DNA of 64,000 nucleotides from Chamaelirium japonicum (Eukaryota; Streptophyta; Magnoliopsida; Liliales; Melanthiaceae). The notes beneath the pieces were generated by a model that had not been told where the DNA came from, ran no database searches, and was given only the letters and a program-made list of their open reading frames with translations. Positions 59,767 to 64,000 of this stretch are shown here, in pieces. Numbering within the stretch: position 1 is the stretch's first letter; each line of letters begins with the position of its first letter. The translations under genes and the position numbers were made by a program. Location: assembly GCA_947650365.1 (NCBI GenBank), contig OX393551.1, positions 65,130,255-65,194,254 on the forward strand, read 5' to 3'.

Positions 59767-60897
59767 TGATACATGCAGGTCTCTTTAACAAGTAATGTGC
59801 AGAATTTTAATAGATAAACAGAATTTCAGCCCTATTTAATTGAATTTCAGCACCTACCAAGAGAGTGGAAATCACATGCCCTCATCCGACAAATGTTCCA
59901 AGACATCAAACAGTATTTCAATAATAATAAAAGAGAAATTCAGTTTATAAATTATAATTGCAGTAAGCACTATAGTTCGCAAATATAAAATAAATTGGCA
60001 AGTTTATCAAAGAAACATAGACCTAATTAAGAACCAATGGGAGATGGAGATCTATGAAGCCAAAGATGAACTAAGCCCGAAAAATAAGCAAAGGATAAGG
60101 TCGATGGTAATCACGATGGACGATTACGGCTACGGAGCGATATTACCGTTAATCCGTGCCTTGGTCAATACCCGATGTGTTCCTGATGTCCGATAGACGA
60201 GGTGGCGGAGGAGGGAGAGCGATTCGGAAGATGAGGTGAAGAAGCTTGAACGATAATCTCTGAGAAGAAGAACCCATGCGTCGATCTCTCGCGAAGGCCG
60301 TAGATGAAATCGAGGTAGTAGATGAAGAATTTTGTGGAGGAATAATAGGCGCAGAAGCGAGGATGAAGAATCGAAGATGATCTCACAAACAAGCCGAAGG
60401 CTCTATTCTTGAAAATTAGGGTTTCCAAATTCATTCAATAATATCTCCCCCAATTAGGGTTTAAAGAGGCCTTAAATAGAAGGATGAAAGAGGGAGAGGA
60501 AAAGGGAAAGAGTGAGAGAGGAAAAAGGAAAGAAAGGCACAGGCTAGGCTCTTTTAGGCTTCCTATTGGGCCTCCTTTAGGGTTTCATACGATCTCCATC
60601 GTCTATCCATTGGTTCTAGATTAAATCCAACGGATATTATTAAAACCGACTAACGCGACTTAAAGCACTTTAGGCTCAAGTCGGGTGCGAACATCTCCCG
60701 CACCTAGGTTGACCTGAAATATAAAACTTAATAACTGTTGATCCCTTCATCGGATTTACATGAAATAAAAAACAAAGTTGCAGATAATGAAAAGAGCTTT
60801 CTAATGGGACCGACGGATCGTCGATCGGATTCCTGGGTCTCCGTAGGGACACTAAAAGGTGGGCTGCTGTCCTGAAATCCTGCAAGTGCCTACGTCA
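59767..60897 (-). repeat. 5' LTR of the gypsy element (1131 bp)
   Basis: Plus-strand start TGATACATGCAGGTCTCTTT, end GTGCCTACGTCA, followed by the CCATC target duplication. Confidence 0.92.
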
Positions 60898-60902
60898 CCA
60901 TC

Positions 60903-61276
60903 TCTATCACTATTTATAGCAAAAATGTCAAGGGAATGAGGAAATGAGATGCAAAAGCAAGAAAGGTTTATTATGTGGGCCTTAAATGAGAAGTCAATGA
61001 AATGTTGACGTCCGTGAGTGAGGATCTAATGGTGAAGTTCCAACAGACAATGTCTTGTGCAATTGGCAACCTCTAGGCTCTAAGTACCACGCAAAGAAGT
61101 TGCTAGCGTTGAGCGAGGACCAGAATATATGGTAGTGCTGCTGTAAGAGCACTTGAGCTACTGATCCGATGAAACCAATGTGTTGTGGTGGCTCAACTGA
61201 TAGCCTGATAGCAAGGATAAAAAAATCAAAATATTTCACGAAATATTTCATTTTTTTGAGACCTCAATACGAAATA
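60903..61276. other. Unassigned sequence between two gypsy elements
   Basis: No ORF with recognisable content; it may be the 3' end of the decayed gypsy element to its right. Confidence 0.4.
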
Positions 61277-64000
61277 TCATATACAATCTCGATCGGTTGG
61301 AAAACTGCAGGATATATCAAATACAATCTCAATTATTGCGGCTCCTCTCGCATGTAAATCCCAAACAAGTTGATCACGTAAACAAAGGCGACTACCTCGA
61401 AAAATAAACCCATCATGAATAACAAAATCCTTGTTGGATCCCCATGTATTATCCAATAAGGCAGCATGCGTCTGACTAATATCCCGACATGTAGGGTATT
61501 CAAGTTTGATACTATCAAAGCCTATCACCGTGACATGCATTGTATCCAAGATGATGACTACCATAATAAGTGCGTCGACAGCTTTATTCTCAACACCAGA
61601 GCGATGTTTAAGAACAAAGGTATACTCCTGAATGAATTCGACCCATTTGATGTGCCAGTGTCCTAATTTCTTTTGGGAATACAAATATCGTAGGCCTTGA
61701 TGTTCAAAAAAAAAAAACAAACTCATTGGGTAACAAATAGTGACACCAATACCTCAGAGATTGCATAGAACTCTCTATCATAAGTGGAGTACTTTTGCTT
61801 GGCCTTATTCAGTTCTCACTGAAATATGCAATAAGACGGCCCTCTTGACCAAGTACACATATTCCGACTCCCGAGGCATCACAAGCTACCTCGAAGACTT
61901 CCGAAAACTCGAGAAGCCTCATGGCAGGTGCATGTGTCATTAGCTCCTTAATCTTTAGGAACGCTCAATTTGCAGCTTTAGTCCATGAAAACTCCCTCTT
62001 TTTAATATAATTAGCAATAGAAGCCATAATGGTACTAAATCCCCTAACGAACCTTCAATAAAATGTCGAGTCCATGAAAACTCATGGCCTCATGAATATT
62101 TGAAGGTTCAGGTCATTCTCTGTTGGCACGGACAAAACCAAGAAAAATCACATGAGAACTCATGAAAGTGCACTTCTTCAAATTGGTATAGGTTTCTCAT
62201 GGCGTAGGACCTCAAAGACTCAACGAAAATGGATAAGATGGCCATCCTTGTTCTTGCTATAAATCAAGATGCCGTCGAAATAGACAACAAGGAAGTGTCT
62301 AATAAAAGGACGCATCACTTGTGTCATAACTCTCTAAAAAACACTAGGTGCATTGGTCAATCCGAACTCCAAAAGACATGACTAACCACTTATACAGTCT
62401 ATCCTTTGTCTTATAAGCTGTCTTCCACTCGTTGCCTTGCAAAACTCGGATATGATGGTACTCACTCTTGAGATCTATCTTTGAAAAGACTTCAGATCCA
62501 GCAATCATGTCAAGCATGTCATCACGCCTAGGTTTGGGAAACCTATAGTTGACAGTGATTTGTTGATGGCTCGGCTATCGACACACACCCTCCGGTTGTC
62601 ATCCTTATTAGATGTGAGCAATGTAGGGACAACACATGTACTCATGCTCTCCTATATGAAGCCTTTCCGCATTAGCTCGTTTACCTAACGTTTCAACTAC
62701 GTATGTTCCGTTGGGTTCATCCTATAACGGGACAACTTAGGTAATGATGACCCTAGAACCAAATCAATGGCATGTTGGATATCCCTCAAAAGTAGGTAAC
62801 TCGTCAGGTAAATCATCAGGGATGACAACAAAAAATTCCAATAATACTTGACTCACCTCTGGAGGAATATTTCATTCTCTTCCTCTGCATGTGGCTCATG
62901 AACTTCTAGACCTATAACTGCATAAACAATTCTAGACCCTTTGCTTTCACGCACGAATTGCTTCTTATTAAGCACATGCAAGGGTTTGGCGTCAGTTGCA
63001 TACTTGCATGTGACTTGGTGGTTTTGGTTTGCTTTGTGTTTTCATTTTTTATTTGGAATGACTAAGCATTATTCTAATTTTCATCATTCGTGAAGTATTT
63101 GTCCTACCATATCACATCCAAGTCATATAGCCATGGTCTCCCTAGCAAGAGATGTGTCGCGTCCATGGGAAGAAAATCACACCAAATTTGATGAGTATAT
63201 GTGGCTATCTTAATAGGGACCAAACAACACTAGCTACCATGCATGGTTGTTTTATCCACTAAGGACGCCTTATAAGGTTGAGGATCTGGCTCGAGCTTCA
63301 GATGCATCATTTCCAATGCATGCTTGGAGACTACATTCACGCATCTACCACTATCAATGATGACCTTTCAGTTGTTCTCATCGTATTTGATGTAGATATG
63401 AAAAACGGCAATACGTTTCCAATCATCCTCCCCTTTAGGTGTGTCCAAACCGCATCTCATGACGGTGAGGCATGCCACATCATCTATGTCATGGTAAAAA
63501 TCCTGATCACTAGCACTCTGAGACTCTCCTCTACCAGAATGTCGTCTAAACCCTCCTTTTCCTGAATTTCACCATCAACTAGGAGGTTTTTCGAGTGCAT
63601 TGAGTAGCACAATGTCCTCTCTCGTGACACTTCAAACAAACTGGACTAGTGCTGCTCTGCCTGGAACAATTTGTCGCCAGAGCTTTCTCGTTATAATCTG
63701 AAGGTGATTGAATAGAGGGTTGCTTCCACGAGTGGTGCTAGGTGTCATGAAAGCAGGTCTTTCTATCCTACCACTAGGCTAGAATTTCCGAATAAAAGTC
63801 TCACCGGTCTGATAACCAAACCTCCTAGTGATTGGGGCCTTTTGAGCCTCCTCATAAATCATAATAATAAGTCATGTTGTAAGCTTGCTCCAATGAGTCA
63901 ACTCAGTCAAGAGTATGTGGGAACAATTATCTTTTCAATTATGGCTTAAGCACCTATTACAGAATAAGTCTGATGCTTTGGAGGTTTTTTAAGCATATCA
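61277..64000 (-). mobile_element. Second Ty3/gypsy element, decayed, cut by the window edge
   Basis: In minus-strand order from the right edge: a CCHC knuckle (CLKCHERGHCATQC, about 63600-63645), a protease region (about 63120-63400), reverse transcriptase words (about 62280-62700), RNase H words (about 61750-62000), then GHWHIKWVEFIQEYTFVLKH and the integrase zinc region at 61277-61726. No LTR is seen in the window. It has several breaks and is old. It is a different copy from the element at 53786-60897. Confidence 0.8.

Overview
The window is nuclear DNA of a flowering plant. The evidence is split plant genes with GT-AG introns up to many kilobases, plant Ty1/copia and Ty3/gypsy elements, a Cassandra-type LTR carrying 5S rRNA-like sequence, an L1 fragment, a SINE, and dense small inverted-repeat elements and microsatellites. 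The species cannot be fixed from the sequence; a basal eudicot or magnoliid is possible but only a guess.

Four host genes are supported by exon-by-exon reading with matching splice phases. (1) At the left edge, on the minus strand, are the first two exons of a plant AGTRAP-like membrane protein (516-1177); the rest lies outside the window. (2) On the plus strand is an RGS1-HXK1-interacting-protein (RHIP1)-like gene, eight exons from 15340 to 23944, 231 residues, with a 6.3 kb first intron. (3) Converging on it, on the minus strand, is a complete ALKBH6 dioxygenase gene, seven exons from 32185 down to 25145, 273 residues. (4) Upstream of that, also on the minus strand, are the twelve 3'-terminal exons of the nucleoporin NUP214 (52483 down to about 35430). 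Its N-terminal exons lie past the right edge, beyond an intron of at least 11.5 kb. These genes have separate jobs (membrane trafficking or receptor regulation, glucose/G-protein signalling, nucleic-acid or protein oxidation, nuclear pore) and show no pathway link.

The rest is mostly transposon-derived. 1549-8640 is a whole-looking copia element with two identical 155 bp LTRs and a CTAGT target duplication. 8668-15298 is an almost unbroken run of inverted-repeat elements, several nested and with readable 8-9 bp target duplications; it ends 41 bp before the RHIP1 start codon. The RHIP1 and ALKBH6 introns hold further MITEs, a gypsy protease fossil, a foldback element and an antisense L1 fragment. 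The large NUP214 intron at the right holds a Cassandra-like solo LTR, a gypsy element with 1.1-1.2 kb LTRs and a CCATC target duplication (53786-60897), inside that a 2.1 kb inverted-repeat insertion, and inside that three foldback elements set in (TA)n microsatellites. A second, decayed gypsy element fills 61277-64000.

A GGGTCG-rich element family with TAGGGGTGGCAAT ends recurs five times (10247, 13160, 14160, 19976, 33717), two copies having clear 8 bp target duplications, which points to hAT-type mobilisation.
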